Below, piece after piece: positions 52,225 through 60,476 of a stretch of 64,000 nt of DNA. Source of the DNA: Chelativorans xinjiangensis (lineage in GTDB: Bacteria > Pseudomonadota > Alphaproteobacteria > Rhizobiales > Rhizobiaceae); the NCBI RefSeq assembly GCF_009812055.1, contig NZ_WQNH01000002.1:124001-188000 (forward strand), given 5' to 3'. A program made the translations under genes and the position numbers. Within the stretch, counting starts at the first letter, position 1; the number at the start of each line of letters is the position of its first letter. The notes beneath the pieces were generated by a model, which saw only the letters and a list, made by a program, of their open reading frames with translations, was not told the DNA's origin and did not search any database.

Positions 52225-52524
52225 TTGCCTCGTTTCTACGATCATACCGGGCAGACGTTCGGGCGGCTTTTTGTCGTTGGCAATAACGGCCAGCATCCCA
52301 AAACTTATGAGCGTCTATTCCTTTGCCGCTGCGAGTGCGGGACCGAAGTCACCGTCGCTGGAAGTCAATTACGACGCGGGAAATCAACTTCCTGCGGATG
52401 CCTGCGTTCAGAGCGCGTACTGGGCCTTGGGCGCACCACGTTTTATATGCGCTTATACCAAGGCTGGAATGTATATGACGCGGCAACCACGCCCGCAAAA
52501 CCAGGACAGTCCGCAAAGCGTTGA
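52225..52524 (+). CDS. Zinc-binding homing-endonuclease-like remnant
   Basis: The 99-residue product has RFYDHTGQTFGRLFVVGNNG, then CRCECGTEVTVAGSQLRRGK and SCGCL. This is the CxCxCG...SCGCL module at the N-terminus of many phage HNH/AP2 endonucleases. No HNH or AP2 core follows; the frame ends soon after. The start is TTG 52225 with AAGGA eight bases upstream, since the nearby ATG is out of frame. It is on the opposite strand between terminase and the small connector-region genes, so it is probably a truncated mobile gene. Confidence 0.65.
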   Translation: MPRFYDHTGQTFGRLFVVGNNGQHPKTYERLFLCRCECGTEVTVAGSQLRRGKSTSCGCLRSERVLGLGRTTFYMRLYQGWNVYDAATTPAKPGQSAKR

Positions 52525-52537
52525 TCGTTTGATTCGC

Positions 52538-54100
52538 CTAGCGTCTCCGTTTTTTCATGTGCGCATACCCGACATTGACCTTCGGCCTGCCGGATGGATT
52601 GTTGTGAACACGGATACGGGCTGAGACGCTGCTTTCGCCCTCGCTCCACGCCATGACGACCGCGTCGCCTTTGTCGGTGGACCGACCGAGACGCTTGCGG
52701 ATGTCTTCCTTTTTCTCGATCTGAATGCCCGCGCTGGTCAGTTTCCAGCACGGCGACGTGAGGTCTGCCAGCAACTCTTGATCAGTCGGGAGTGCGATGG
52801 GTTCCCCAAGGTTGGGCTCTAGAGCCTCCCTAAACTTCCACCAAAGCTCTGCCCGCTTGTTGAAAAAGGCCAGCTTGCCGTCGCGCGTTCGCTTCTTGGA
52901 GGCGTTCGCAACGTTGATGCCGCGCACGTCGATACCGGAAACGTTGTTCTTCAGATGTGAAAACGTCCCGGACCCAACCCCGATGACATCAACCGCGACC
53001 GGGCACTTGTCCCGCATGAGCGTGATTGCCTTGGCCGCCGTGTCAATTGGGTCTTTCGTTTCCCTACCGGGCACCGTCACCAGTTCATCGAACCAGTGCC
53101 CATGCCTGCGGGCGAATACAGAGTTGTCCTCTCCACCAAGGGCCGGGTCTATGGCGAGACAAGACATACCCATTCCCTCGGGTGCCTTCTCCTGCCACCG
53201 CGCCATGGCGGCGCGAACCCATTCCGTGGGGATGACTTGGTAGTCATCGTCCTTGAACGCGGTCTGGAAGCCACCCATGAGCAGGGAGCGATACGGCTCG
53301 GGGAGAGCGTCAAGCTGCCTTTCGTAGTCCGTGGCGGCGTAATACGGGTTGTCCTTCACCGACGCCGGGATATAGGTCCGTGACGTTGGCCGGATGATCT
53401 TGCCGTTGACCTCCCGCACATCGTCAGGGCCATCGACCCATTCGTCCTTGCCGTCCTCGTTCGAGACCACCCACCGCAGTTCACCCGGCCTGGCGGGGTC
53501 TGGATAGCGCGGGTCCAGCCAGGGAGCGAACATCTGGTTCACCCACAGCCCCTCAGCGGTCAGCGGCGGGTTGGTCGCCAGCACAGTGCGGCAACGCTGG
53601 CCCGGTATTTCGGTACGCACCCAGCCCATCAGGAACCGGATCTGCGATTCCGCGAAGTGGGTAGCCTCATCTATGCCGAGGAAGTCACGGCCCTGGCCCA
53701 TCGTGCCCTGCTCATCACCGACACGGTGAGCGGCGCGGAAATTGATGACCTGGTCTTCTGATATTCTGAGGCGAGGAGGAGGCGAACCGTTGAAGCCGTT
53801 GCGGCCGCCATTGATGGTCAGCGCGTCCTCGATAATCCTTTCCAGATCGCCGTATTCCCGGCGCATGATGAGCGAGCGCTTGTGCTCGTTGAACGCCAGT
53901 CCGAGAATGAGCTGACTCTTTCCCCCGCCAGGTTCGCCGCCATACAACAGGCAGTCGGCCTCACTGAAATAGGCGTCGGTCTGTGGCCCGTCGTTGGGCA
54001 CCCACCACATCTTGGACGTGCCGGCGAACGCCTCCTTGGTCAGGTCTGCCCTTTCCTTCTCGCCAAGCGTGCCGAGGCGAGCCAGGATATCGTCAAGCAT
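52538..54100 (-). CDS. terL: Terminase large subunit
   Basis: This packaging motor is 520 residues long. The ATPase has Walker [11 protein letters not shown] (about 54-63), Walker [11 protein letters not shown] (about 140-149) and a coupling motif TVLATNPP. The nuclease domain has [20 protein letters not shown] (first catalytic Asp) and a later [11 protein letters not shown] aspartate. It overlaps the small subunit by 8 bases. It resembles terminases of podoviruses with terminal repeats or headful packaging; the type cannot be set from sequence alone. Confidence 0.93.
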   Translation of the reverse strand: MLDDILARLGTLGEKERADLTKEAFAGTSKMWWVPNDGPQTDAYFSEADCLLYGGEPGGGKSQLILGLAFNEHKRSLIMRREYGDLERIIEDALTINGGRNGFNGSPPPRLRISEDQVINFRAAHRVGDEQGTMGQGRDFLGIDEATHFAESQIRFLMGWVRTEIPGQRCRTVLATNPPLTAEGLWVNQMFAPWLDPRYPDPARPGELRWVVSNEDGKDEWVDGPDDVREVNGKIIRPTSRTYIPASVKDNPYYAATDYERQLDALPEPYRSLLMGGFQTAFKDDDYQVIPTEWVRAAMARWQEKAPEGMGMSCLAIDPALGGEDNSVFARRHGHWFDELVTVPGRETKDPIDTAAKAITLMRDKCPVAVDVIGVGSGTFSHLKNNVSGIDVRGINVANASKKRTRDGKLAFFNKRAELWWKFREALEPNLGEPIALPTDQELLADLTSPCWKLTSAGIQIEKKEDIRKRLGRSTDKGDAVVMAWSEGESSVSARIRVHNNPSGRPKVNVGYAHMKKRRR

Positions 54101-54596
54101 CCTGACGCGTGGCCTTGTTCAGCAGGAAGGCGACACGACGGGCAACCTCAAGGTCTGAGGTATCCTTGGTCTCGATTGGACCACCATCCTTGCCGGTGTG
54201 CTCCTGCTTTTCCGCAAGGCCCAGATCGCGGGCGATGATGTTGGCATTGAGCAGGTCAGCAGCAGCACCAGAGAACTTCTGATCGCGGATGATTTCTTCG
54301 GCTCGCGTAACGACCGGCAAATAATCTTCTCTTCCTCGATATTCGTCCCATGTGCGCCGGCTGATATCGAGGAAGATGCACAAGCCGCCAATCGTCATGG
54401 CTCGCATCTTGCAGACTGGCTCGTGCGTGGTGACGCCCTGGTAGGAGACGAGCTTGTCTTCCCACAGCGGGTTCTCTTCAACCCACTCGAAATACTCGAC
54501 GCAGGCTGTCCACAAGTCCTCGGGCGCAGCAAAGATTGGATTGCGCCCGTGGGAGCTACGGGCTTTCCAGAACTGGTTTCCTTTAGGAGCGGCCAT
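54093..54596 (-). CDS. terS: Terminase small subunit
   Basis: The 167-residue product begins [20 protein letters not shown], the typical start of small subunits in this class, followed by AYLDISR-like [20 protein letters not shown], the DNA-recognition helix region, and a C-terminal oligomerisation segment. It recognises the packaging site and recruits the large subunit. An in-frame ATG three codons upstream is possible. It lies immediately upstream of terL. Confidence 0.85.
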   Translation of the reverse strand: MAAPKGNQFWKARSSHGRNPIFAAPEDLWTACVEYFEWVEENPLWEDKLVSYQGVTTHEPVCKMRAMTIGGLCIFLDISRRTWDEYRGREDYLPVVTRAEEIIRDQKFSGAAADLLNANIIARDLGLAEKQEHTGKDGGPIETKDTSDLEVARRVAFLLNKATRQDA

Positions 54597-54598
54597 CT

Positions 54599-54886
54599 TT
54601 ACCACAAGTCGCCGGCATCGACGACAACCGTGCGGACGCCCGCCTTCTTATAGTGAGCATGGAGTTCGTACATCTTCTTATCGAATTCCGCCGTGAATTC
54701 CGCCGCAGCGTACCGCCGTCTGCGCTCCATGATGCCGCGAAGCACAAATAGGCGCTCGGGGAGATCGTTCGCCCACAAGCCGGAGCGATGTGCCCTTTCA
54801 ATGAGCCGAGCGCCCTCCTGTGAGGCTTGCTGATAAGAGAACCCGTCGTATTGATGTGTGTCGCACTCGCGTGTCTCGATGGTCAT
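54599..54886 (-). CDS. Small phage protein upstream of terminase, unknown
   Basis: A 95-residue helical product with many aromatic and basic residues ([20 protein letters not shown]) and no recognised family. It ends 2 bases before the terS ATG, so it is translationally linked to packaging. A terminator-like hairpin lies just upstream (54907-54942). Confidence 0.68.
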   Translation of the reverse strand: MTIETRECDTHQYDGFSYQQASQEGARLIERAHRSGLWANDLPERLFVLRGIMERRRRYAAAEFTAEFDKKMYELHAHYKKAGVRTVVVDAGDLW

Positions 54887-54906
54887 TGATTTTTGCCTCT
54901 CAATGA

Positions 54907-54942
54907 AAAGCCCGGCCCCATCGAATGATAGAGCCGGGCTTT
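54907..54942. terminator. Bidirectional Rho-independent terminator
   Basis: The perfect 10-base stem AAAGCCCGGC / GCCGGGCTTT with a 16-base loop is flanked by A-run and T-run. It ends the 54961 transcript on the minus strand, so the terminase genes need another promoter within 54886-54960 or antitermination. Confidence 0.85.
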
Positions 54943-54960
54943 GTTACAGTGTTACACTAA

Positions 54961-55482
54961 TTAGGTAACGGTTGCAGAGAACGGCGTTGCTTCCGTCCCG
55001 GTTGCCGAACCGGTCACGCGCACGTGCCAGAGATCGGCTGCGATATCGACCAGCTCGACCATATCGCCCTTAACGCCGCCGGTCGTGGTGCCGTTGAAGG
55101 TGATTGTGTCGCTATCGGCGGCGGTCTCAAAGCCCGACACACTGTTGTCGGTGTCGTTGGCGATCAGTGCGACACCAGTCACGGTATCGTTGCCAACGAC
55201 CTTGATCGTGGTCGTATTAGACGTAACCGTCGTGCCGACGATGAATTTGTATGCCACCCCCGAGCCCGAGGCCGCAGGAAGCGTCACGGCGATGCCTGCG
55301 GCGCGATTGAGCGTGACAACGCGGCTGTCGTGGCCATCTGCCGTAACAGTGAGCGTGGCTGCCGTGGCGTCAACGACACGCGTGGTGGGGATAATGGTCT
55401 GATTCGCACCGTGCTTGACAAGGAGCGAGCCGTCCTGCGCAAGCCCGAGACGCTTGCCGTGAATCGAGGTTAGAATGTCCAT
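54961..55482 (-). CDS. Beta-rich phage structural protein
   Basis: The 173-residue product begins MDILTSIHGKRLGLAQDGSL and is rich in Thr/Val/Gly (TLTVTADGHDSRVVTLNRAA), with GSGVAYKFIVGTTVTSNTTT. These modules resemble capsid decoration or fibre-like proteins. It is one of three consecutive beta-rich proteins upstream of the terminase. Role inferred. Confidence 0.72.
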   Translation of the reverse strand: MDILTSIHGKRLGLAQDGSLLVKHGANQTIIPTTRVVDATAATLTVTADGHDSRVVTLNRAAGIAVTLPAASGSGVAYKFIVGTTVTSNTTTIKVVGNDTVTGVALIANDTDNSVSGFETAADSDTITFNGTTTGGVKGDMVELVDIAADLWHVRVTGSATGTEATPFSATVT

Positions 55483-55563
55483 GTGTGGATCTCCGATTGC
55501 TTGTTGCTGTTGCTGGGGAGGGTTTGCCCGGATGAAGCGACGGGCGCGCTATCGGTTGCGGCT

Positions 55564-56091
55564 CTATCCTGCCGCCCATATCTCAAGTTCAGCGTTGCGT
55601 GTGCTTACCAGTGTAGCGGGGAGTATGCGTATCCAGACGTGATCCCACAGCGTTGTGGTGTCGTTGCTGTTGATCGTCTTGACCTCGCGCACAGAGGTAT
55701 CCGTGAAGGTTATGCTGCCTAGCAACGTGCCCTCTGAACTGAGGGTTGGCGCGACGCCCTGCTTTGCCCGCAATTCAATTGTTGCGTCGCCATTGTCGTT
55801 GACGAGGAAGCCCTGGTTGTTTGCGCCGTAGCAGACGATATGGTCTATGGCCGCCGGGACGGCGAGCGTCTTACCCACGAAGGCGTCAAGCGTGGCGGTT
55901 TTAGCCGACGACGACGCCCCGCTCTGATCATCAATGCCGTCGAATGAGGCAGCTAAGCCGCCCACCTCCGTCATGTCACCAATGGCTGTGCCCGACGTGC
56001 GATCGATCAAGACGGGCGCTACCTCAGCGGCGCGGTAAAACGGCCCGAACGCATGGTCCGGCCAGAACGCAGACATCATGCAAAGCATCAC
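55564..56091 (-). CDS. Beta-rich phage structural protein
   Basis: The 175-residue product has SFDGIDDQSGASSSAKTATL and LRAKQGVAPTLSSEGTLLGS followed by HVWIRILPATLVSTRNAELE, a pattern of jelly-roll-like appendage proteins. It overlaps the preceding gene by 4 bases. Starts other than ATG 56091 a few codons downstream are possible. Function inferred as virion component. Confidence 0.68.
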   Translation of the reverse strand: MMLCMMSAFWPDHAFGPFYRAAEVAPVLIDRTSGTAIGDMTEVGGLAASFDGIDDQSGASSSAKTATLDAFVGKTLAVPAAIDHIVCYGANNQGFLVNDNGDATIELRAKQGVAPTLSSEGTLLGSITFTDTSVREVKTINSNDTTTLWDHVWIRILPATLVSTRNAELEIWAAG

Positions 56092-56432
56092 ACATACGCG
56101 ATGTTGAGCCCAACAACATCGGCGGCGGTCAGGGCACCCGTGTCAGCATCCGCAACGCCGGTGGTCAGGGCGAAGGCAAGACCCGTCTTGAAATAAACCG
56201 GCACCGGGAAGTCGAGCGCGAAAGCCGTCGACGCTGGCAGCGGTATTGTCATGAACGGCGTATCGGTGCCGACAGTCGGGGCCGATGCCTTGTCGTAGAG
56301 CTTCAGGTACCGGAGCGCGGCAGCGGCATTGTAGCCGATTATCGAATACATCTCTGCCGGCGCTGCCTTGGCCGATGTCGCATTCGTGCTTGCCGCAGCC
56401 GATACCAGGCGCGTAACTGCTGTAATGGTCAT
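56088..56432 (-). CDS. Small phage structural protein
   Basis: A 114-residue Ala/Thr-rich product whose LRYLKLYDKASAPTVGTDTP and LDFPVPVYFKTGLAFALTTG match small proteins that, as I recall them, lie beside the structural genes of tailed phages. It is the first of a three-gene set ending at a terminator. A virion surface role is likely, not proven. Confidence 0.7.
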   Translation of the reverse strand: MTITAVTRLVSAAASTNATSAKAAPAEMYSIIGYNAAAALRYLKLYDKASAPTVGTDTPFMTIPLPASTAFALDFPVPVYFKTGLAFALTTGVADADTGALTAADVVGLNIAYV

Positions 56433-56461
56433 GCTGGCAGTCCTTTCGCCGGCCTAACCGG

Positions 56462-56710
56462 CTATTGCTTGGCACGCCAAAATGGCGCATCGTACACTAT
56501 GAGCCAACGCCACGAAGAGCGTTGACGGAATTCCCCATAGCGAATTTTCGGCGGCCACCATTCTATTTGTCTACTATGGCCCTCGTTAAGCGCGCTACCA
56601 ATCACCAGCCTGCCATAATAACAATAGCAATAGATGTGGCGGGTACCGAGACGAATGTTTAGGATCGCCCTAGCAAATGTAATTCGCCACGGAAGTTGTA
56701 TAGCTACCAT
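56462..56710 (-). CDS. Possible small phage protein, low confidence
   Basis: An 82-codon frame rich in Tyr, Trp, Arg and Ile (RHIYCYCYYGRLVIGSALNE) lies in an AT-richer stretch. AGGGA is about nine bases upstream of ATG 56710. It follows the strand and order of neighbours, but overlapping frames exist on the other strand and no family is recognised, so it may be non-coding or foreign DNA. Confidence 0.35.
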   Translation of the reverse strand: MVAIQLPWRITFARAILNIRLGTRHIYCYCYYGRLVIGSALNEGHSRQIEWWPPKIRYGEFRQRSSWRWLIVYDAPFWRAKQ

Positions 56711-56777
56711 ATTCAGAGTCCCTAACGCTCGCGGAGCGCGATACTGGGCAGTCCTTTCGGAGATTGCCGGGGATGGG

Positions 56778-56975
56778 TCAGGAATGCTGACGGAACTTCA
56801 CGAAGCCAATGGGTGCCATCTCCTCGACGGCGTAAAGCTCATTGCCTCGCGCATCGAGAAGGCCCGTTGGGATCGGCTTGGGATCTAGCTCGTAGACAGT
56901 GCGGGCGAGGAAGTCTGTGCCGTTCGCGTCCCAATCGTCTCTGTTAGCGCGGGGCTTGGTGCAGTAGCGGCGCAT
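56778..56975 (-). CDS. Small phage protein, unknown
   Basis: The 65-residue product starts MRRYCTKPRANRDDWDANGT and contains LLDARGNELYAVEEMAPIGF, a phrase typical of small rhizobial phage proteins. Function unknown. It lies between the 47-residue protein and the doubtful frame at 56462. Confidence 0.65.
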   Translation of the reverse strand: MRRYCTKPRANRDDWDANGTDFLARTVYELDPKPIPTGLLDARGNELYAVEEMAPIGFVKFRQHS

Positions 56976-57009
56976 TATAGAACGTCACCCCATCCGTCGT
57001 TCTTGCGCA

Positions 57010-57153
57010 TCACGCGCCTTCACACTCATCAGCCGGCACCCACTTGTCGCAGATCCGCACCAGCGCCGTTCCATCGGGCTGTACGGTCTGGGCGGTTACT
57101 GTGCCGATGGTGATGAAAGTTCCATCGTGGTGCTGGAGGAGCATGCCAAGCAT
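57010..57153 (-). CDS. 47-residue phage protein, unknown
   Basis: A frame of 47 codons (MLGMLLQHHDGTFITIGTVT to DKWVPADECEGA) has an AGGGA ribosome site eight to nine bases before ATG 57153. It is the first minus-strand gene at the divergent early/late junction. Two cysteines; beta-strand character. No family recognised. Confidence 0.6.
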   Translation of the reverse strand: MLGMLLQHHDGTFITIGTVTAQTVQPDGTALVRICDKWVPADECEGA

Positions 57154-57193
57154 GGTGGGTTCCCTTTCTTCGAAAAAAAATTGCGATGCCCTA

Positions 57194-57222
57194 TTGTAAT
57201 CCGTAGTCCGATAGACTACATT
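57194..57222 (+). promoter_or_regulatory. Predicted early promoter with palindromic operator
   Basis: TTGTAA (57194-57199) and TACATT (57217-57222) are spaced 17 bases apart, a sigma-70-like promoter for the plus-strand operon. The perfect palindrome GTAGTC-CGATA-GACTAC (57203-57219) sits in the spacer and overlaps the -10, where a repressor would block transcription. It lies between divergent genes starting at 57153 and 57250. Confidence 0.55.
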
Positions 57223-57249
57223 GAGATTATCAGCAAGGGAGATAGACAG

Positions 57250-57558
57250 ATGACCAACACGGCCTGCGAAGTTTTCGAAATCACTGACAGCCGGGGCGAT
57301 AAGTTTCTCAAAGCCTACAGCCCGGCACAGTACGACAAGGCGCTGATCGGCCGCATGAAGAACCTGCGCGGCGCATACTGCCGCAAGGACGAGCGCGGCT
57401 TTGTCTGGGCCATCGCAGCCGACCACGCCTGTGCCGACGAATTTCGGGCCGCATTCGACGCCGCCGCCCAGCGCATCAGTGCCTCGGCCGGCTCTTCGAT
57501 CAACGGCAAGAACCTCGCCCATCACATGTACAACCCCAATGGCGCGCTGTACGGCTAA
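57250..57558 (+). CDS. Early-region phage protein, unknown
   Basis: The 102-residue product contains SPAQYDKALIGRMKNLRGAY and CADEFRAAFDAAAQRISASA; no family is recognised. AGGGAG lies eight bases before ATG 57250. It is the first gene of a four-gene plus-strand operon that ends in an HTH regulator. Confidence 0.7.
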   Translation: MTNTACEVFEITDSRGDKFLKAYSPAQYDKALIGRMKNLRGAYCRKDERGFVWAIAADHACADEFRAAFDAAAQRISASAGSSINGKNLAHHMYNPNGALYG

Positions 57559-57568
57559 GGAGGATATT

Positions 57569-57889
57569 ATGGTTACTATCATTCAAGCCGACGAAACCGA
57601 AACTGGCCCAAGGCTGCGCAAGACGCTTGTCGATAAGCACGGGGTCGAATGCGTCCTGGAGCGAACGGCTATTGGCGGCATCGTGACCGGAGACTACACC
57701 AAGCCCAAGATCGATCTCTATTCTTACGTGCGCCCATCCAACGGCGAGAGAATGTGGTTTGTCGAGGCGGAGCTTTTCTTTCCGCCCGACGTCCAAATGT
57801 GGCGATCCTATTCGCTCGATGAATCCCCGAGCGACGAACAGATCATAGAAATCGTTGCATCCGACCTACAGGCCGGGTCTCACCTATGA
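57569..57889 (+). CDS. Early-region phage protein, unknown
   Basis: The 106-residue product contains VECVLERTAIGGIVTGDYTK and WFVEAELFFPPDVQMWRSYS and may be a small alpha/beta domain. A strong site GGAGGA precedes ATG 57569 by five bases. It follows the previous stop by 10 bases, so is co-transcribed. Confidence 0.7.
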   Translation: MVTIIQADETETGPRLRKTLVDKHGVECVLERTAIGGIVTGDYTKPKIDLYSYVRPSNGERMWFVEAELFFPPDVQMWRSYSLDESPSDEQIIEIVASDLQAGSHL

Positions 57890-57963
57890 GGCAGCTTCCA
57901 TAATTGTCGCCTCTCACGAGGGGCGTGGATCGAAACCGGTCAATCCGACGCAAAGAGGACACC

Positions 57964-58371
57964 ATGGCAGCTTATTCCAAAGCCCGGCAAGCCGATGAAG
58001 CCTTCTTCGAGGACTGGTCCGAATGGGCCAGCCTTGATGACCTCCCGGAACTGCCGCGCATCAATGGGCAGCGCATGCGCCGCCACCGTGTTCCCCTCGG
58101 GTCGCAGCACCATCGCTATTACTGCCGGCTCTCTCTCGGCATGGCGGGCGCACCACATTTCGAGTTATCACTACCCCCTGCTGCGACCATCCTTTCGATT
58201 GTCGAAGCTATTCCCGGTGCGCGAATGCATCCGCGCGCGACGGGAGAATCCCGCGATGCCGCATGGAGTGGATTGGCGAGCACGCGATATATCCCGGCCG
58301 AGAATTGGTACCATCTTCGCGCCGCCCTCCCGGCTATCAAACAAGCCGTCTGCGCATGGGTGCGCCGATGA
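57964..58371 (+). CDS. Early-region phage protein, unknown
   Basis: The 135-residue product contains EDWSEWASLDDLPELPRING and ILSIVEAIPGARMHPRATGE. No family recognised. AAGAGGA precedes ATG 57964. Its stop overlaps the HTH gene start by 4 bases (ATGA), so it may act with that regulator. Confidence 0.7.
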   Translation: MAAYSKARQADEAFFEDWSEWASLDDLPELPRINGQRMRRHRVPLGSQHHRYYCRLSLGMAGAPHFELSLPPAATILSIVEAIPGARMHPRATGESRDAAWSGLASTRYIPAENWYHLRAALPAIKQAVCAWVRR

Positions 58372-58583
58372 CCCTCACCGACAAAAAAACACGCGCCCAG
58401 CGCTTCCGAGAAATCAGGGAGCGCCTTGGCATTTCGCAAGAGGCCTATGCCGATGCCCTTGGTGTCCCTGGCGGTAGGCAGCGCATCTATAAGCTCGAAG
58501 TGGGCCGCGCCGATATCCCCGAGCCGGTCTTTCGCCTTGCGCTCATGATGGGACAGCACGGACTGCCAAACCAGATCCACTAG
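58368..58583 (+). CDS. XRE-type helix-turn-helix protein
   Basis: This 71-residue DNA-binding protein has an HTH, FREIRERLGISQEAYADALG, followed by VPGGRQRIYKLEVGRADIPE, the usual XRE/Cro layout. It has no extra domain, so it is more like a Cro-type regulator than a cleavable repressor. A plausible target is the palindrome in the operon promoter at 57203-57219, which would make it autoregulatory. It is the last gene of the early plus-strand operon. Confidence 0.82.
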   Translation: MTLTDKKTRAQRFREIRERLGISQEAYADALGVPGGRQRIYKLEVGRADIPEPVFRLALMMGQHGLPNQIH

Positions 58584-58615
58584 GTCATGCCTTTAGACCA
58601 ATGCAGCGGAGTGAA

Positions 58616-58681
58616 TTGCCCGCGCTACCCACTCGCTAAGAGCTAGGATTGCTTCTGTGGTGGTCGATGGGTGGCGGGCAA
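58616..58681. terminator. Long stem-loop at convergent gene ends
   Basis: TTGCCCGC (58616-58623) pairs with GCGGGCAA (58674-58681), and ACCCA (58627-58631) with TGGGT (58668-58672), around a 36-base loop. It lies in the 196-base gap between the HTH gene and the convergent gene ending at 58780. There is no T-run. It could be a 3' end structure for either strand or a small RNA. Confidence 0.45.
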
Positions 58682-58779
58682 ATGAAAAGGCCGCGCGACT
58701 GACTGTCGGCGGCCCGTCGGAAGACAAACTTCCTGTTGTGAATATCTGCGCAGGAAAATACATTGGTGCGAAGCCCCAG

Positions 58780-59394
58780 TCAAGCCCTTGCGAAGTGGCG
58801 AGACAGTGCGTTCCCCAATTCTCTCAGGGCGCCGATCATGTACGCGTGTTCCTCCTCTCTCAGCACACAGTAATCGAGCGCGGCCCATAGGTTGTGCGAC
58901 CGTTCCGCGTTCTGCATCTGCTGGATTGCCTCGGATGCATCCTTGTGAGCAGTGATGACAGACGTGCGCCATTCGGCTGTTGCGTCGTCGTCGCCCTCAT
59001 TGGCCGATAGGCGCGGCTCGTAATAAGCGCCCGGCGCTCCAATAGCCTTGAGATAGTCGTTATGCAGCTCGCGGTATTGCAGGAGAGCGAAATACTGCCG
59101 TGTCGAGATGCTTTGAGAGGGTTGCGACGGCTCCATACCCCTGCCGCGCTTCTCCCATTCCTGATAGAGCTTCTTCCACGCCATGTAGGCCATGTGAAGC
59201 CGGCCAAGATATGTCGCTGCATGCTGATCCTTGGCGCGTTCAACGCTGATTTTATGCATTCTGGCCCTGGCTTCCAATGCGAGTTTCGATGGCGGGTCTT
59301 TGGCGCGTGAGATTTGCCCGGATTCCGTGCGATATACGTCTTCCTTCTTGGGCCTGCCCCGGCGCTTCTGGCTCTTGGTTTTCGCCTTACCCAT
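58780..59394 (-). CDS. Phage protein with AT-hook-like basic N-terminus
   Basis: The 204-residue product starts MGKAKTKSQKRRGRPKKEDV, in which RRGRPKK resembles an AT-hook minor-groove binder. The rest is helical (YLGRLHMAYMAWKKLYQEWE; LWAALDYCVLREEEHAYMIG). It could bind DNA, but no family is recognised. It overlaps the HNH gene by 8 bases and is the last gene of the right-hand minus-strand operon. Confidence 0.7.
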   Translation of the reverse strand: MGKAKTKSQKRRGRPKKEDVYRTESGQISRAKDPPSKLALEARARMHKISVERAKDQHAATYLGRLHMAYMAWKKLYQEWEKRGRGMEPSQPSQSISTRQYFALLQYRELHNDYLKAIGAPGAYYEPRLSANEGDDDATAEWRTSVITAHKDASEAIQQMQNAERSHNLWAALDYCVLREEEHAYMIGALRELGNALSRHFARA

Positions 59395-59983
59395 GAAGAG
59401 CCCACCGCCTTCCGGATACAATGCCGCATATCGTAGAGTATGAAACTCCGTACTCATCAGCGAGTTTCTTCTGTTGTCCGCGCCGACCCGTATAGCGCCT
59501 TCGAATCGTCGCCACCTGTTCGTCTGTAAGTTTTGCCAATGGGTGCCTTTCGCACTTGAGCCGCGTGCCGTGTGCTTCTTTATCGGCCTCGTTCTCGGCC
59601 TTAGTAGCCCATCGCACATGATTGGGCGCGACACATCCCATCCTTCCGCGACCGCAGTTGTGCGCCGCTTCATGTTGTGTGGGGGGTAGCCCATACAGAC
59701 TCTCACATATGTATCGAGAGACTTGCATGTTCCTACCGTTAACCCTGATTTTCGCGTATCCTTTATTATCATGATGAAATGGCCATACTAGGCACTCCTC
59801 TCCCTGGTAGGACAGGTGTTCCTCGATCCATTTCAGCGTGTCGCCACGATCTGGGTAATCTATCTCTGTAACGAGCGGATCGCCGTGCTTAAGCCATCGC
59901 TGGTAGTGCTTCGAGCACCACTCTCTTTTGCAAGCCGTCCTCGCGCACCCATCAATCCGACAAGGAAAGTTTTTCGCCTTCAT
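59387..59983 (-). CDS. HNH endonuclease, homing type
   Basis: The 198-residue product has an N-terminal zinc module (CRIDGCARTACKREWCSKHY, then LKHGDP), an HNH core EAAHNCGRGRMGCVAPNHV and a C-terminal helix-turn-helix (KKLADEYGVSYSTICGIVSG). It has the same domain order as the protein at 42403-42996 and is clearly related. It starts in an ATGA overlap with the gene upstream, with GGAGACGGA before ATG. Confidence 0.88.
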   Translation of the reverse strand: MKAKNFPCRIDGCARTACKREWCSKHYQRWLKHGDPLVTEIDYPDRGDTLKWIEEHLSYQGEECLVWPFHHDNKGYAKIRVNGRNMQVSRYICESLYGLPPTQHEAAHNCGRGRMGCVAPNHVRWATKAENEADKEAHGTRLKCERHPLAKLTDEQVATIRRRYTGRRGQQKKLADEYGVSYSTICGIVSGRRWALHG

Positions 59984-60273
59984 TCCGTCTCCTCGCTGAG
60001 AGCGGCGTCAATCATGGCGCGGTATGCGTCATAGTCGCTGCGAGCATCGCCGGTTTCACCGACATCTTGCGTGCCGTTATTCTTCTGACGCCAGAAGGCC
60101 GCGATCATCTCAACTTCCGGCTCGCGCATGGCCTCTATGGCTGCGCGGGCGCAAGAAACGTAAAACTCCCAATTGCGCTTGTCCTCGCGCGGTACGTCAA
60201 AATCGTATTTGTCTGGGTAGTGGCCGTCGTCACTGCAAATTGCCCGCGCCACGCGCTCAATCATGTTCATCAT
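59980..60273 (-). CDS. Small phage protein, paralogue of 62508-62786
   Basis: The 97-residue product has IERVARAICSDDGHY, then CARAAIEAMREPE and MIDAALSEETE. The same frame of motifs (IERVAEAL, YARAAIEAMR, ILDAALNEE) is in the protein at 62508. The family is common in rhizobial prophages; function unknown. It starts in an ATGA overlap. Confidence 0.75.
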   Translation of the reverse strand: MMNMIERVARAICSDDGHYPDKYDFDVPREDKRNWEFYVSCARAAIEAMREPEVEMIAAFWRQKNNGTQDVGETGDARSDYDAYRAMIDAALSEETE

Positions 60274-60476
60274 TCCGTCTCCCGCTTCACGATCTTGCCG
60301 CAGCGCACGCAAACGTCATGCACGTATGTTTTGGGCTTCATGATCTCGAAAAACTCCAGGGTAGCGCGTTCAAAAGACTTGAAGCGCGATAGGTCTGGCG
60401 GCCCGAGATCATAGCGGGCCTCAAATCTGCACCCGCCAATCCACTTCCCCAATCTCTCGCACCTGTCGGTCATCAT
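60270..60476 (-). CDS. Small cysteine-containing phage protein
   Basis: A 68-residue product with a C-terminal CVRCGK pair and an earlier cysteine (RLGKWIGGCRFEARYDLGPP), possibly a small zinc-binding protein. It ends KRETE and is joined to both neighbours by 4-base overlaps bearing the same GGAGACGGA ribosome site. No family recognised. Confidence 0.68.
   Translation of the reverse strand: MMTDRCERLGKWIGGCRFEARYDLGPPDLSRFKSFERATLEFFEIMKPKTYVHDVCVRCGKIVKRETE

Noticed and set aside
58657-58890. 77-codon plus-strand frame after the HTH gene
   Set aside because: It overlaps the stem-loop and the antisense gene at 58780; no ribosome site or family.
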